The position numbers and the translations under genes are program-made. From NCBI GenBank assembly GCA_037447655.1, contig JBBHKE010002810.1:1-64000 (forward strand): 64,000 nucleotides of DNA, written 5' to 3'. Below, piece after piece: positions 20,580 to 33,300 of the stretch. The notes under the pieces are model-generated. The model searched no databases and was not told the DNA's origin. It worked only from the letters and a program-made list of their open reading frames with translations. This DNA comes from Zygnema cylindricum (lineage: Eukaryota; Streptophyta; Zygnematophyceae; Zygnematales; Zygnemataceae). The first letter of the stretch is position 1. Each line of letters begins with the position of its first letter.

Positions 20580-23500
20580 TTACTTACAAGGATCCGGCTC
20601 ATCGTCATTAAATGCTTCAGTCTTTTCTGAAAACTTCTCGCACTGCCTGAACTCGTCATCATCCTTGTGACCTTCAACTGTATCTTTGATTTCGTCTTCA
20701 ATTTTGTCGTCTTCCCTCTCACTGACGGCCTTGTGTTCCTCATGTCTGAGAAACAAAAACAGTATGCAATTCAGCCTATCACGAGACAAGTTCACAAGAA
20801 TAGCAATAATAAAAGAACCTCGATAGAACACAGCTCACAATAGAAGTGCTTTCACTCAGTGTCTTCACTCAAACTCTAGAGGTACAAAAGATAAAAGCTA
20901 CACACAAACTGAAAAGTCCAAATGTGAAATTTGCTCCCAAAAAATGGCCAGATTTGATACACATGAATTAAATACGATAGCAAATGCGTCAAAACGATTT
21001 TCAATTGAGCCTCATGTACAAAATAAGAACATCTGCCCATTTTCTTCTATGTCATTTGAACAGCTTCCAACCCTTGCAAAAATTGATGCTCAAACAATCT
21101 AACAATTGAACACAACAGCAGAACTCAACTCAAGCATAAGATCAACAATAATGAAAAACAAAAATTGGCAACTTAGGCATTGTGCTTGCACTACGTGTAC
21201 TGTATTATATATGTCTTGACGCAAAAGTATCTTGTTTCATGAAGCCAAACATGGAGTTCATGAACAATCTCTGACGAAGTACGATGAGGAGGCTATACCC
21301 ATTATGCTCATCTTCTTCTTGTAACTTTTCCTTCCGCTCCTCTGGAGATAGGCTGGACAAGCACACAGCAGAGTTAAGCTTGAGACATACACAATAGCAG
21401 TCAGGTTAAACAAAGGCAAGGCTCACAGACAAGGATAAAAAAACAGACAAATCCTTCTCTGAATTCATTTCAAGGTCATGTATTTCAAAATTTGGAGTGA
21501 AGTAAACAACTTGTTATGCAATCCATATGTTGATTGTTGCTGGTTCATTTTACAAGAAATTGCAAATAAAAGCGAAGCGATAATAATCTGTTCAACTGAA
21601 GGAGAAAAAAAAAAAAAACCCCCGCAGCTGGTTCACTTTTCGACATCTACTATATAAAAAAAAGGAAGAGAGATCCGCCAAACATTATGAGAGAAAGGAA
21701 CTGCATGTTGATAGACTTTTGCATACATGACTAAAACCTTCAAAAAAGGATTTCACGCAATTTTATCAAGATCTACCTTATACACTCTTCAAACGAGTTC
21801 CTAAAAACATAGAAAAAAGATATCAAGCAACTTTTCAGTATCCACCCTACACATTCTCCTCGAACCATTGTTCCAACCACCAACTGCATCACGATCCACA
21901 TCAGTGAAACCTCTCAAACGACAACTGGCTTTACTGCGTCCAAGTCAACAAACTGGTCATCGTCCATCTTCAATCACATAAATACACAGCTCAACAAACA
22001 CATGGTGTTGTTACCTGCCCTCCTCGCTTCCATTTCTCCCCTGATCATACTTTGCATCCTCTTTGGGAGAGTCTGACCTCGAACGACTGCATAAAATGAT
22101 CAAAACAAACTCAAAAAACTTCTCAGCCACTAGCCTTACAAGTGAGACTCTCCTCTGGCCTCTTGTTCCCCTAATCCCATTCATGAAAACGCTAAGAAAC
22201 ACAACCACCTACAAATAACTTGCTGCAATCGAAACGATAAAGGCACCTTAAAAGCAGACTGTTATACCATACTTAATAATTTCAGCTGAAAAAATGAAAC
22301 AAGAAGTTGCTAAAAGCACCGATGATTGCTATTCCTACATCAACGAAAAACATAACTTTCATGCACACAGAAAGTTCATTTCAAAAGAAGTAAATATAAC
22401 TTGCCTCCTGCTGGTCCTACGGGGCTGTGGAGAAGGGCTCCGGCTCTTTATCCTGTCATCTTCCTCATCATCTTTTCCAACAGGGCTCCTCTCCTTATCG
22501 GAAGGAGAATCTTCTCGTCCGCGATCACTATCTTGACTGTGACCTCTGGAATGATTCTTACTACGACTTCGACTTCGACTCCGACTTTGACTTCTAGTTC
22601 GACTATGACTCTGACTACGACTGCGACTGCGACTACGATCGGGACTACGACTTCGACTGCGACTAGGACTCCTTCTGGGACTAGGACTCCTTCTGGGACT
22701 AGGACTCCTTCTGGGGCTAGGACTACGGACACGACGATCCCGAGAATCATCTCTGCGACGGTTGTCACCGCGGCCAAATCCACGGTCACGGTCACGACCA
22801 CGATCGCGATCTCGTAGGGAGTCCCTGTCATGATATTGATCACCATGAGACCAGCAAGTCAAATAAATGCCATGCCGAAGTGAGAACAGATGCAACTATT
22901 TTCAAAAATGAAACATATTTGAACTGAAATATATTTGAAGCAGATCCCTTACGCAACGATAAAAAAGCTCCAGTAAACTAGAAAGTCTTGTGCATTTGTG
23001 CAATATATTACAATAACCAGCATCAGGAGCTAACAAACGTTCAGCTGAAATAAGCATCATGTTTTTTGCCTGTATGCAATGAAAAGTTGACCCCATGATT
23101 TACTCTATAACATGTACACGACACAGAAAAATCCCACTAAACAGGTTAACTACACTATCCATCGAGTTTATCACTCAAATTCGAGTGAGTGTTTTTCTGG
23201 CACAAAATAATAAAATTGTGTTAATCACACTATGACGCTAAGAGGGCCATAATCAGACACGTGGCAAAATATAATTTATCGTAGGTAATTCTCATAACAC
23301 GAATAACTTACTAACTCTAATAGCGATGGGGGGTGTAGCATCTCACCGAGGGGGTGTCTGACTTCTATCTCTTCGCTTTGGACCACCGTCCCGAATCCTG
23401 CCTTTTTCACTGAACCACATGCAAGAAAAACGAAAGCGAATCCAAATAGGAAATAAACACACGAGGCCACAAACAAAAAAAAAACTGTTTTCACCGATTA

Positions 23501-25578
23501 CCACCAAATTAAGCTCCAGTAAGGCGTTGTTTACAAAATGTAGATCATTAAAACCAGGCCAAACCCAGCCAAGGCTAAATGAGAAGAGAAAAAAGTTGGG
23601 AAAAATAAAAACAACTAAAATGAGCAGGAGAAAGAAACAACTGTTCCGAAAACAAGCACAGGTTTTGAACCTTACATGAACTCCTCGTTGCGTCCATACT
23701 TAGCATATTTCACCATTATTTCACGTCCGTCGACACTTCTTCCTACCGATACACAAAAGAGAACACTTACGAATTATTACCAGGAGACCATTCCTCCTCT
23801 CCCTTTTTTCCTCCCTCTAGCCCTTTTTTCCCCTTCCAACCTTCGTCAGTCCCTCTCCCTCCTTCACATCTCCAACCCTCTTATGTCTCTCTATTGTGCC
23901 TCCTGCTTTCCCTCACTCCATGCTTATCTCTCCCTACACCCCTTCCCAAAGCGTAGGCCTTCATCTTCACTCCACCTTCCCCCTCTCCCCATCCCACTTC
24001 CATCCTCCCTCCATGCTCTCCTTCAAATCAAAGCAGTGTCAAAGTGTAGGAGACAGCGTAAAAAAAAAAAGTATGTTAAATACCATAGTTCAACTGCAGT
24101 TCCAAAAGTCAGTCCTCAACAGTTTCCAGACATCCTTTAAAAATATAAAAACTCTCAAATTCAAAATCTTCCCAAGCTTTCCTCATTCTTTCTCCCTCCA
24201 TGCTTTCTCTCTCCTCCCTCAACTTTCCTTATTTTCTTCCTCCCTCCATCCTTTATCTCTCCTCCCTCAAGTATCCTTTTTCTGCCTCCCTCTATCCTTA
24301 ACCCTTTCTCTCTCCTCCCTCTATCCTTAACCCTTTCTCTCTCCTCCCTCTATCCTAAACCCTTTCTCTCTCCTCCCTCTATCCTTAACCCTTTCTCTCT
24401 CCTCCCTCTATCCTTAACCCTTTCTCTCTCCTCCCTCAAGGACCAAAACAGGCAAAAATAGGCAAACCATCAAGACGTTCGATTGCTTTAGCAGCTTCGT
24501 CGGCATATTTGTAACGAACAAAAGCAAAGCCTCTTGATGTTCCGGTCCTGCATCCAAAAACAGGGGAGTTTGAACAAGAAATCAGTTACAAACTTAGTTC
24601 AAATGAGCAAAAACAATTGGAAACTCTATATGTGGTTTTTCTGTAATGCACGAGTATTATGTGGCTTTTAACCACATATTGTATTTCCAATTGTCTAAGC
24701 ACATTTGAACTATTTGTAGAAAGACCAAAAAACGTTTTAAAAGGAGAGAACTCAAAGACAGCACAACATGAGAAAAACCTACAAGAAAACTGCAAACCGG
24801 GAAAAGAGGACTTGATGAAGGCAAAGTACAAAATGAACAAAACCACAAGAAAACTACAAAGCGGAAAAAGAGTAATCGAAGAAGGCAAAGTATGAAATGA
24901 GAAAAACCTACAAGAAAACTGCAGGACGGGGAAAGAGGATTTGACGAGACAACACCAGTAAAGCACACAAAGAAGCAAATTAACGGGCTTTGGAAATGAC
25001 ATGGAGGATATAATGCAGACGGAAACCGTAAGAAAAATGCAAACAAGGTGAATGGAAGAAGAACGAGCGTACCGACGATCTCGAGGGATGAAAATGTCTT
25101 GCACATGACCATAACGATCAAAAAGAGGAAGCAAATCGTCAGGAGTTGTTCCTGCCAGAAATAAAAGAGGGCAGCCGGGATGCTTTGTCGTTTAGTCTCT
25201 TGTGTAGCATGATCTTCAACCGTACTGAATCATTTAGAGCGTTGAAAATGTGATGTTATGGACCAGTTTGTATCCAAAGGTAAAATACCATAGTGGAGCA
25301 ACAGAACTAAGTCTAGCTGAGAGCTTTGCCAGAAAGGACAAAGCAAAATTTCTCCATTTTTTTTCGGTAAGTTAGCAATGCAACAAATTCGATAGAGATT
25401 GATTGGTCAATCGGGATAATATGAGAGAGAAGGGTAGAGTGTGTGAGAGAGAGGGAGAGCGGAAGGGTTAGAGTGTGTGAGAGGGAGGGAGAAGAAATAA
25501 TCCGTTTTTTGTCCTACTTACCTTTCTCTAGGAATCAACCTATGCAAAATACAGAGAGAAAAATAAAATATAATAAGG

Positions 25579-25610
<32 letters not shown>

Positions 25611-25909
25611 AGCATATTCCAGTCCGTAAAAGTAAAATATGTGCTCACAATAACAACACTGTTCTGCATAATCATAAGCATGTCTGTACAGAAACATATT
25701 TAAAAAGGTAAAACAATAAGTTTGAACCAAGAAGTTGATTTAGTTACATACGAGCAAAATGTCACAAAAGTGCCATAAACATGTGAGCACATATATATAG
25801 CAAGGCTAAAGAAAAATGGAAGCAATATCTCACTGTAAGTGATGTTTAAAACAAGCAGTGAATACGTGTCTTTGATATCAGGTGGACCAGCTCTCCCAAA
25901 ATGAGACAT
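20580..25909 (-). CDS. SC35: SC35-type serine/arginine-rich splicing factor
   Basis: Nine coding exons on the minus strand: 25909-25834, 25151-25073, 24547-24468, 23742-23676, 23397-23347, 22824-22405, 22086-22015, 21352-21299, 20745-20580. They join in frame to 354 residues plus stop. The start MSHFGRAGPPDIKDTYSLLV is the plant SC35 N-terminus. The RRM follows: LLVLNIT (RNP2), DIFIPRDRR, SRGFAFVRY (RNP1), AIERLDG, SVDGREIMVKYAKYG. Exon 6 encodes the RS domain with repeated RSPSPRR units and long Arg-Ser runs. The tail is acidic (EDDKIEDEIKD). Family role: nuclear protein that binds exonic enhancers and recruits U1/U2AF. Intron 6 has a GC-AG donor; only this joins exons 6 and 7 without a stop. 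A strong GTAAGT lies just before the stop (20587-20582), so an alternative 3' exon is possible. Confidence 0.92.
22399..22404 (-). other. GC-AG splice donor, SC35 intron 6
   Basis: On the minus strand the RS exon ends ...AGCAGGAG followed by GCAAGT, the consensus GC-type donor. Splicing here to the acceptor before 22086 keeps the RS-like frame (SRSRSDSPKED). Using the nearby GT three bases downstream leads to an early stop in exon 7. Confidence 0.75.
23151..23337. mobile_element. MITE family A-like element (A6) beside the exon 5 donor of SC35
   Basis: 187 bases with TACAC...GTGTA ends: left TACACTATCCATCGAGTT, right AACTCTAATAGCGATGGGGGGTGTA. TA at each end. The termini resemble family A (TACACCGCCAATCGTTATTA) but are diverged. 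Its end lies 9 bases from exon 5 of the SC35-like gene (23347-23397), so the intron begins GTGAGATGC and then the element. Confidence 0.65.
24293..24437. repeat. Five 29-bp tandem units in SC35 intron 3
   Basis: Exactly five copies of a 29-base unit beginning TATCCTTAACCC and ending CTCCTCCCTC; one unit has AAACCC. On the transcribed strand this reads as GGGAGGAGAGAGAAAGGG-rich sequence starting about 30 bases after the weak exon 3 donor. A looser pyrimidine-rich region continues to 23790. Confidence 0.9.
24597..24710. mobile_element. MITE family C, copy C3, in SC35 intron 2
   Basis: 114-bp element with inverted ends GTTCAAATGAGCAAAAACAA and TTGTCTAAGCACATTTGAAC, then GGAAA / TTTCC. No coding capacity. 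Same family as C4 and C5 in NCA1. Confidence 0.75.
25581..25610. repeat. (CA)n microsatellite in SC35 intron 1
   Basis: GCGCGCACACAC... with about 13 CA units. Confidence 0.95.
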
Positions 25910-26138
25910 GGCTCTTGCAGATACCGTCGTTCCAAGCTAGGGCTTCAACATCAACCAGCAGCTACAGTACCTTTCACTTTTTGGAAGGCTCCATGGCCGA
26001 CAGCTTGGAAAATTCCTGCATCATCTACGGTACAGTGCTACGTCGCAAAAGTGCGAACATTTCGTACAAAGGTCGCACGAAATAAGCATTACCAAGAAAT
26101 TGGAACCTTCTCGGGAGTGCAATATGGCATTTGGCAGC

Positions 26139-26356
26139 TACACCGACAATCGTTATTAGCGTTGTGTACGCTAATTCCGTCCCGCTTTTTTTTTTTATTC
26201 TCAAATAGAATTATCCACACTATTTTAAAAAAAACCTAATTCCTAAATAGAATGGACGATTTCTTCGAAAATTTCCAAATTCCCAATTGGCGTAAACCAC
26301 GCTAATTATTCGTATACGCTAAAAAAACTTACACGCTAATAACGATTGGCGGTGTA
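26139..26356 (-). mobile_element. MITE family A, copy A3 (inverted)
   Basis: 218-bp copy in reverse orientation relative to A1/A2, with ends CACCGACAATCGTTATTAGC and its complement, TA on both sides. It lies in the divergent promoter region between SC35 and NCA1. Confidence 0.9.
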
Positions 26357-26430
26357 CTGTACTGTACAGTACATTGTAGTACAGTACAGTACAGTACAGT
26401 ACAGTACAGTACAGTGTACTGTAATGTACT
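26354..26430. repeat. Palindromic GTACA/GTACT microsatellite
   Basis: About 75 bases of (GTACA)n with GTACT arms at both sides, so the tract is self-complementary as a whole. It abuts MITE A3 and MITE B1 in the SC35-NCA1 intergenic region. Confidence 0.9.
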
Positions 26431-26642
26431 TTTACTAAATTAATATTATTTTCGCCACTTAAAACATCTTTTATCCGTACAAATTTGTCGGCTTATAGAT
26501 CTGACGGTCGCGGTTGAAAACTTGAAATCCAAGATTCTCACCTTCCGATTGGCGTCTCCTCCTGAAAATCGGACATGTGCACAGAGAAAAAAAGATTTAT
26601 TTGGCGAAAAAAATAGTAACATTAATAGCGATACACGGTGTA
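26427..26642. mobile_element. MITE family B, copy B1
   Basis: Inverted internal arms: TAATATTATTTTCGCC near the left end and GGCGAAAAAAATAGTAACATTA near the right. The right terminus TAATAGCGATACACGGTGTA is family-A-like. The interior shares CACTTAAAACATCTTTT..CCGTA and GACATGTGCACAGAGAAAA with copy B2 (41664-41869). No coding capacity. Confidence 0.7.
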
Positions 26643-27306
26643 GCTGCCAAAACGTATCCTGCACGGCTGCACCGCATCGGAAATACGGGATTACTCCGCA
26701 CTTCAAAAAATTCGATCGGACGGTCCGTTGAAGAAGGATTTAAAACTGTAAATACTAAATAACGCTATGTACCACCTTCGTAGAAATTACCCAATGCAGT
26801 ATTTTTATTGGTACATCTACATGTTTCGTACAGGTGCCGCACGAAATCAGCATATCGTATGTTGTAATCTTCAACATCACTCCCAAGTTTCCGGAAGCAC
26901 TACGCACACTTGATTAGAAACCAGTACTCTTTTTGTACCTTGGCAAATTATATCTGTAGTTTGCAAAGTATTAAATCATTATTGTATATCTAGACTGTTC
27001 GGCTGACTGGATATACTTCATCAAACAACTTTCAAGTTTTGATTTAGAAGGCAGCAAGTCTAGTCAAAGCCAGATACTGACTTAATCTACTGAATCATCT
27101 CCTGCAAAGCACCCTCCTTTCTTCAATGTAGAAAAACATTATTTTTTATAAAAAAATCTGAAAGGGATTCCATTTGTTTTTCCTTTGTCTTTCTTCCGAT
27201 ATCGGGATTGTCTTGCAGCTCAATTCTCCTTATCGTTTCTTTCTCTTTTTTTATTCTTCGTCTTTTTTTAAAGCAGTATCTATTTGCATATATTGTTCTG
27301 CTAGCA

Positions 27307-30300
27307 ATGACTGAGTGTCCTTTCGCTCGTAAAGCTTCTGCAGGTTTGCAGAAGTGTCCGGTTTCCTCGAAAGTTCGATCATCTGTTCAGCAATCACAGA
27401 CTTCTGCTTTGCAAAGTCCTTCTGTATGCCAGAATAAAAATGGAACAAGAGAAGATAATGATACAGGCAGGGAAGAAAAAGTTGAATTGAGAGAAGATAA
27501 TGATACTGTGTCCAATTCGTGTGGTTTTACTGAAAAGAGGATAGAGGGTACAGAAAGAGGCGGCAATGCAGCAGCTGAGAATTCAGGAGCCAAAGAAGAA
27601 TCTGAATTGGAAACTGTTACGGAATCTACAGCGGAAGAAGCTATTAGTAGTGACAAAGCAAAGTGTCCTTTTGGTTACGACTCACCTTCTTTTAAACTTG
27701 GTCCTTTGAGTTGTATCCTTTGCAAAGCTCTCTTGTTTGATACATGTCGGTGCTCACCTTGCCGACACATTTTTTGCAGGTATTTAATTGTAATACTTTT
27801 TAATTGCTGGTTTTCATGTCTACGCATATGTATGTATGTGTAAGTGATGTCTACTTACGTGAGTTTGTTTACAACTATACATAACTAATTGTGTGTATGT
27901 TGTATATGGACATGTCTGTGATGTCCTTTTTTGTGTATATTTTACATCTTTTCATAATAATTGTTTGCATGTTCTATACGTACATGTCTGTGATGTCTAA
28001 TTGTGTCTGTGTATTTTGTCTACACTATAATAATTGTGTGTATGTCAAATATATATGTCGTAGAGTATATGTATTTTGTTTAGTGTGTGTATTTATGCCA
28101 TATACAGCATAAGTACATACATGTGTGTATGTGTTTGTATGCATGACTACCTTATAATTATTTATGTTTCACTTTCTCTCACCTATGCAAATTGTGAGAG
28201 GTTCATTGTGTCGTTCAACTAAATACTGCCGAGGAGCTCATGCCAAACAAATGCATTTGTTTTTTTTTCTCATAGATTTTAATAATGGAGTTTTTGATAG
28301 CCGGTTAAGTATGGTTGGTGTATAGACAAGTTGACTGCAACCATTTGTTGTGAAATTTGTGGATGTGAGGCCACAGTTCAAATTTGCGAAAACAATTGGA
28401 AACAATGGATGCGATTACCTCACACTATATGTGTATTATACTGCATAATACTCGTATAGCACAGGGTAACAGCATATAATATTTCCAACTATTTTCCTCT
28501 ATGTAAATTACGTGTGTGTTCCTACATAACTGAATTGGGATCATTGTCTTAAAGTTTGAGCTAGCTCTATTCTTTTCTACCTTCATAAAAAACTTTTATA
28601 AAGGGCCAAGTCTTCAATTTGACTATGTGACTCAATATTACTCTTAATTTAAGTTGAAGTGTGTTTCACTTGTTGGCGCCAAAGTATTTTATGCTGACCC
28701 CAAATTTGTAGTCTACGCTTATTGGCTTTAGATGACATTCTCCATGCTTTTTTTTTTGCTAATAGAGTTTTTGTAGAACACATTATATTTTGAGCTTTTC
28801 ATTATTCCATTACGACTTAGGAGACGTGTAGTTATTTCTAATTTTGATTCTAATGTTTGATTCACGTCAATTTCCTGCAACTTACTAGCAAGCGTTTTCA
28901 CTCTTCCTCTTTATTGTCAATTCTACCCCTCTCTCTTTTCCTCTCCTGCTCTTTCTCCCTCTCACTTTCTTTTCCCTCTCATTCTCCCTCTCCCTTTCTT
29001 TTCCCTCTCCTTCTCCCTCTCCCTCACCCTCTCTCCTCTTTCGCTCCCACTCCCCCTCTCGCTGCCTCTCCCGCTCTCCCTTCCGCTGCCGCTCCTGCTC
29101 CCCCCTCCCCTTCCGCTGCCGCTCCTGCTCCCCCTCCCCCTTACTTTCCCTCTCTCCTTCCCTCCCTTTTCTCCTCTCCCCTTTCCCTCCCTTTTCCCCT
29201 CCCTCCCTCCCTCCCTCTCCAGCACACTTTTTTTTCTTTGATGTGATTTTTCATTTCCTTTTTCTTTTTTTTTTGTTTTTGGTTGGCAGGATCTGTATTT
29301 CTAGGTTTCAAGACTGTCCTCTCTGTGGAGCCGATATTGAAAGTATAGAGCCAGACTCTGGTCTTCAAGCAATGGTCGATCGCTACATTGAAGGCCATGG
29401 GAGAATCCACAGATCCATTCCCTCTTCTATCCCCCATCCTTCATCCGATGCGGGCATTAAACATGAGAACAAAGGGGATACGAAATTGACGGAAGATGTT
29501 TCTCTAGAGAGAGGTGGCTTTTTATTGCAACAGGCAGTTTGGGTAAGCTTCTTGCTTTTTGACTCAATACTACACTGTTCATCGCTTTTGTTGTTATCTT
29601 TGTTAGGCACTTTCTGTGCACTAAAACGACGTTATCTTTTTTGTCTACTTTTGAATTTTTTTTAAGAGATCTCACCTTTTGATTGTGATGTCACGATTGA
29701 AAAACAGAAAATGCTGTACTGGGAAAAGGTACTTAAGAGTGGCTGGAAAATATTTGACACTAATAGTGTTGGGTAGTGTAGGTTCGATGCGAATAACTTA
29801 AACGAACTGTTTAAGGTCATGAATTTAATAACAAGAAGACTGGGATAGTTCCAGTTGATTACAATGATTTTCTTTTGTGTTAAAGAAGCAAAAAATGTTC
29901 GTCATTTGTTTGAAACATTTGCCTTTTCATAGTTTAGAAGCTCCAAGGTATCTGATGCAGAAGTAATGAATGCATGTTAACTAAAGGTTTCACTTCAGAT
30001 TGCCCAGTGTCTCCCACATCCACATGATGTTGAGTCAGTGACTGCTTACAAAATTAGTTTTATGCACGGAAAAAAAATGTTATTAACGCTATTCTATGGT
30101 TATAGGCCAAAAAAAACTGGTGCTGAGTAGTGTCATTTAAACGTAATAGCTATTCACTTTCTAGCTCCTAAATTTTATTCCCGACCTGATTCATTACGAC
30201 ATCCCTCTTCACTACTAGATTTCCCACATGACAAGTCATAAATTGGTAGTTTAAGCTTAGTCTTGTCACATTCAACATTTAGAAATAATGTTTTTAACAT

Positions 30301-33300
30301 GTTATGTTTCGAGCTAGATTACAGGAGGTATAACATTTGATGTCATTTGTAAGAATTTCAGAAAAAGTCCAGCCACAATTTGAACCCATGGCGTATGGAT
30401 TCCATCGTGTATTACCACTACCCTAGTTGGCCATCTACATTAGAACTATCTCTTATTTAATAATTCATTAGCAGATTCACGACATCCTATAAGTCAAAGG
30501 TCCAAAATTGAACAAAAACTTCCTCCTATCCAATTTGCAGAAGCCTTGTATTCTTCAAATACTGGTGTGCATTTTGTCAAGCTGGCCCTGGAGGAAAGGC
30601 AGTATCTAAGTGGGGTACTTATTTGCCTAACATTTCTAGCGGGCTCAAATTTTCAAAAAAAAAATCCTAAAAATCTTAAAAAACCTAAAAAAGTTTCAAG
30701 AATCTCTCGGCTTTTGTCCTTTTTTCTGCAGGCATTTCAGGCTGGCAACGTTTTAAGTGCTAAACACCGACTTTCCATATGTTTGAATGATACCAGAACT
30801 GAACTACAGGGAGCAGGAACACCATCACGAGAAATGGTGTGCCAGCTTGGTGCTATACTCGGTCTACTTGGAGATTGTTGGTATGTGGCAGAAATTCTTA
30901 ACCTTTGAAACGACTATGGGAGGATTGCCCACATTGTTGCCCTTTGGTATGGTGCATGTCCTTTGTCCGGTTTAGGTATTTTTCACATGGCGCCTCTTTT
31001 GCTGAAGGAGAATGCTGTTCAAATATATTCTCAACTTTCCAGGATTGACTTCATTATGAAGTATCATTTTGTCTGATGAGGGTGCTGGAGCCTTTGACAT
31101 TGTCATTGAATTATGATAGTTTGGAACTTGTCCAAATCCGTCAATCATAGGCAGTTTCTGTAATGTGACTTTTGTTGGAATTATATTTCGATTGGACATG
31201 AACTTATACTTTGAACACGGTGCGACAGTCGGACAATGGGGGAGCAAGAGGAGGCAGTCTCACATTACTCAGAAAGTGCAAACCTCTTAATGAGCATGGA
31301 GGACAAGGACTTAGAGGTGTGTATTCCTGTTTGTAGTGTCATTCTTAGTCACTGGTGCTTGTTATCTAAATTATTGATGACTTATGTGGTTGTTGGTTCT
31401 TGGAAGAGCATGTTGTTGAATCTAGAATTCCCGGCACGCTTCAATGTTTGGTTAATTCAAGCCCTTGTTTCTTTAAGAAACCGTGATGATTCAAGTTATC
31501 CTTATTGTTTTGAATATTTTATCAACAATATGGTACTGTAAAGGCAACCCGAAACATATCAATATTGCTATTCCCTTCTGTGTATACCTTCCAAATCTTT
31601 GCTGTTCTGGAAGCATATACTTGTCCTACTCTTTTCATTATGTCAGTAGTGGATCCCCTCGTAGTGCTTCTTGCCCTTGATCTTTCTTGTGGCTAAGAAA
31701 AGTCACAGCTATGGTTGTTTTTTTTTTTTTTTTTTTGCAGTAGTTTGTGATTTTGAAGTTTTCTACAGTTTCTGTGACTGTTTGTTATCTGTTCCTATTC
31801 TCAGTTTGGCTGGCTGGCATCATTTTACCCTTGAGTTCTTTGTTTCTGTATACTCCCGTCATTTTGGACTGAATAAAATTGTACGGATTTTGTGATTCGC
31901 TCATTTTGCAACAAATGAACATTGTGTAGCTGCATTTTGTTCGTCCAGTTGCAACCTCCGGAGGTTTGTTAGAAATGTTTGCTATTGAAGGTCGGTATCA
32001 TGAATTGTTTGAAACGACCTTACACTGGCACTTCATGTCATTCATGAATTTTGGTTTAGTTTTTCATGATGTTAGTATTTCACTTCTGATCATGTGTTTG
32101 TTGTATATGATGGGTGCAGGTCGTTCACGCTCTGTCTGTCTCCTTGAACAAGCAGGGAGACTTGTGTTATTATTCTGGTGACCTTCTTGCGGCTCGGGAA
32201 TTCTACTTGAAGGCTCTTGATGCCCGACAAACAGCTCTGAGAGATAATAATGCGGAATCAAACGCCTCTTTGGTGTGTATGCTCATCCTTTTTCCATGGC
32301 TAGTGTGTTTGCCCACATTTCCAAGAGTTTCAAACCCAAGATGAAGCGATGGAGTACTTGTAGGCGGATTGTTGTTTAAATGTCTCCATTTATCATTTTT
32401 TTTTATGTTCTGGACAAGAAGATGTTTGCAATTTTTATGAGAATATTAAGTACTGCTGTCAAGAACTAGAATAAGTTTGAGGCTTCTGTTACTAGTTCAC
32501 TTCATCAATGCCAAATTATGGGGGTGGCATTGAACTTCAGTGTTTCAACTCCATTTCGGATTCAAGAGGAAATGCAAAAGAGTTTATAATAATAGGTTCA
32601 AAGTGCGAATACAATTTGTAACACTTGTAGTGTTGCCCTGTACAGTCCGCGTACTCTACTCGAAATTCCCGTATAGTAACGCGTATTGTACGGGGTAACA
32701 ATATATAGTGTTTCCAATTATCTTTGCACTTTAAACCTATGGTTATAATTTGGACAAACTCAATGAAGTCTTTTGATAAACTACCATATACCTTTATCAT
32801 GGAATGATATTGTTAGAGTAAGTCAGACGCAGTTTGGAAAGGAGTGAGAGACGTGTACTCTGTAGATTGTGATTGCATCAGTTGCTTGTTCAATGCATTA
32901 TGAAAATTCCCTCATCGTATATGAAAATGAGTTCCTAATTTAGTCATTAGAGACAGGTACGATGTGCCCTTTCAATATCTGGTCATCAATGCAAAACATG
33001 TAGATTGTAAGGTATGCTAGGTGACATTAACCAAAATTATGTTATTTAAGGTGAGTTTTGAGAGTTGCATTGAACAATGACCAAAATACGCAGAAACCAA
33101 AGACGCGAAAGAAACCAAACAAACTGTAGAAATAAATACAAGAGGTGTAAAAATGAATGCGAATTGACATAGGATGATTGGGTTTAAGGTTGAGTGTTTT
33201 TTGGGACGCACTTAACGCAGACGGGTGCACTCTCAATTTGACGATTTTTTCATTTCCAAGCTTGATGGTAAAATGATATACACAGTATTGGAATGGCAAT

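Noticed and set aside
22401-22846. Long open frames on the plus strand and in other minus frames across the RS domain
   Set aside because: Shadows of the Arg-Ser repeat coding exon; translations are Thr- or Val-rich strings.
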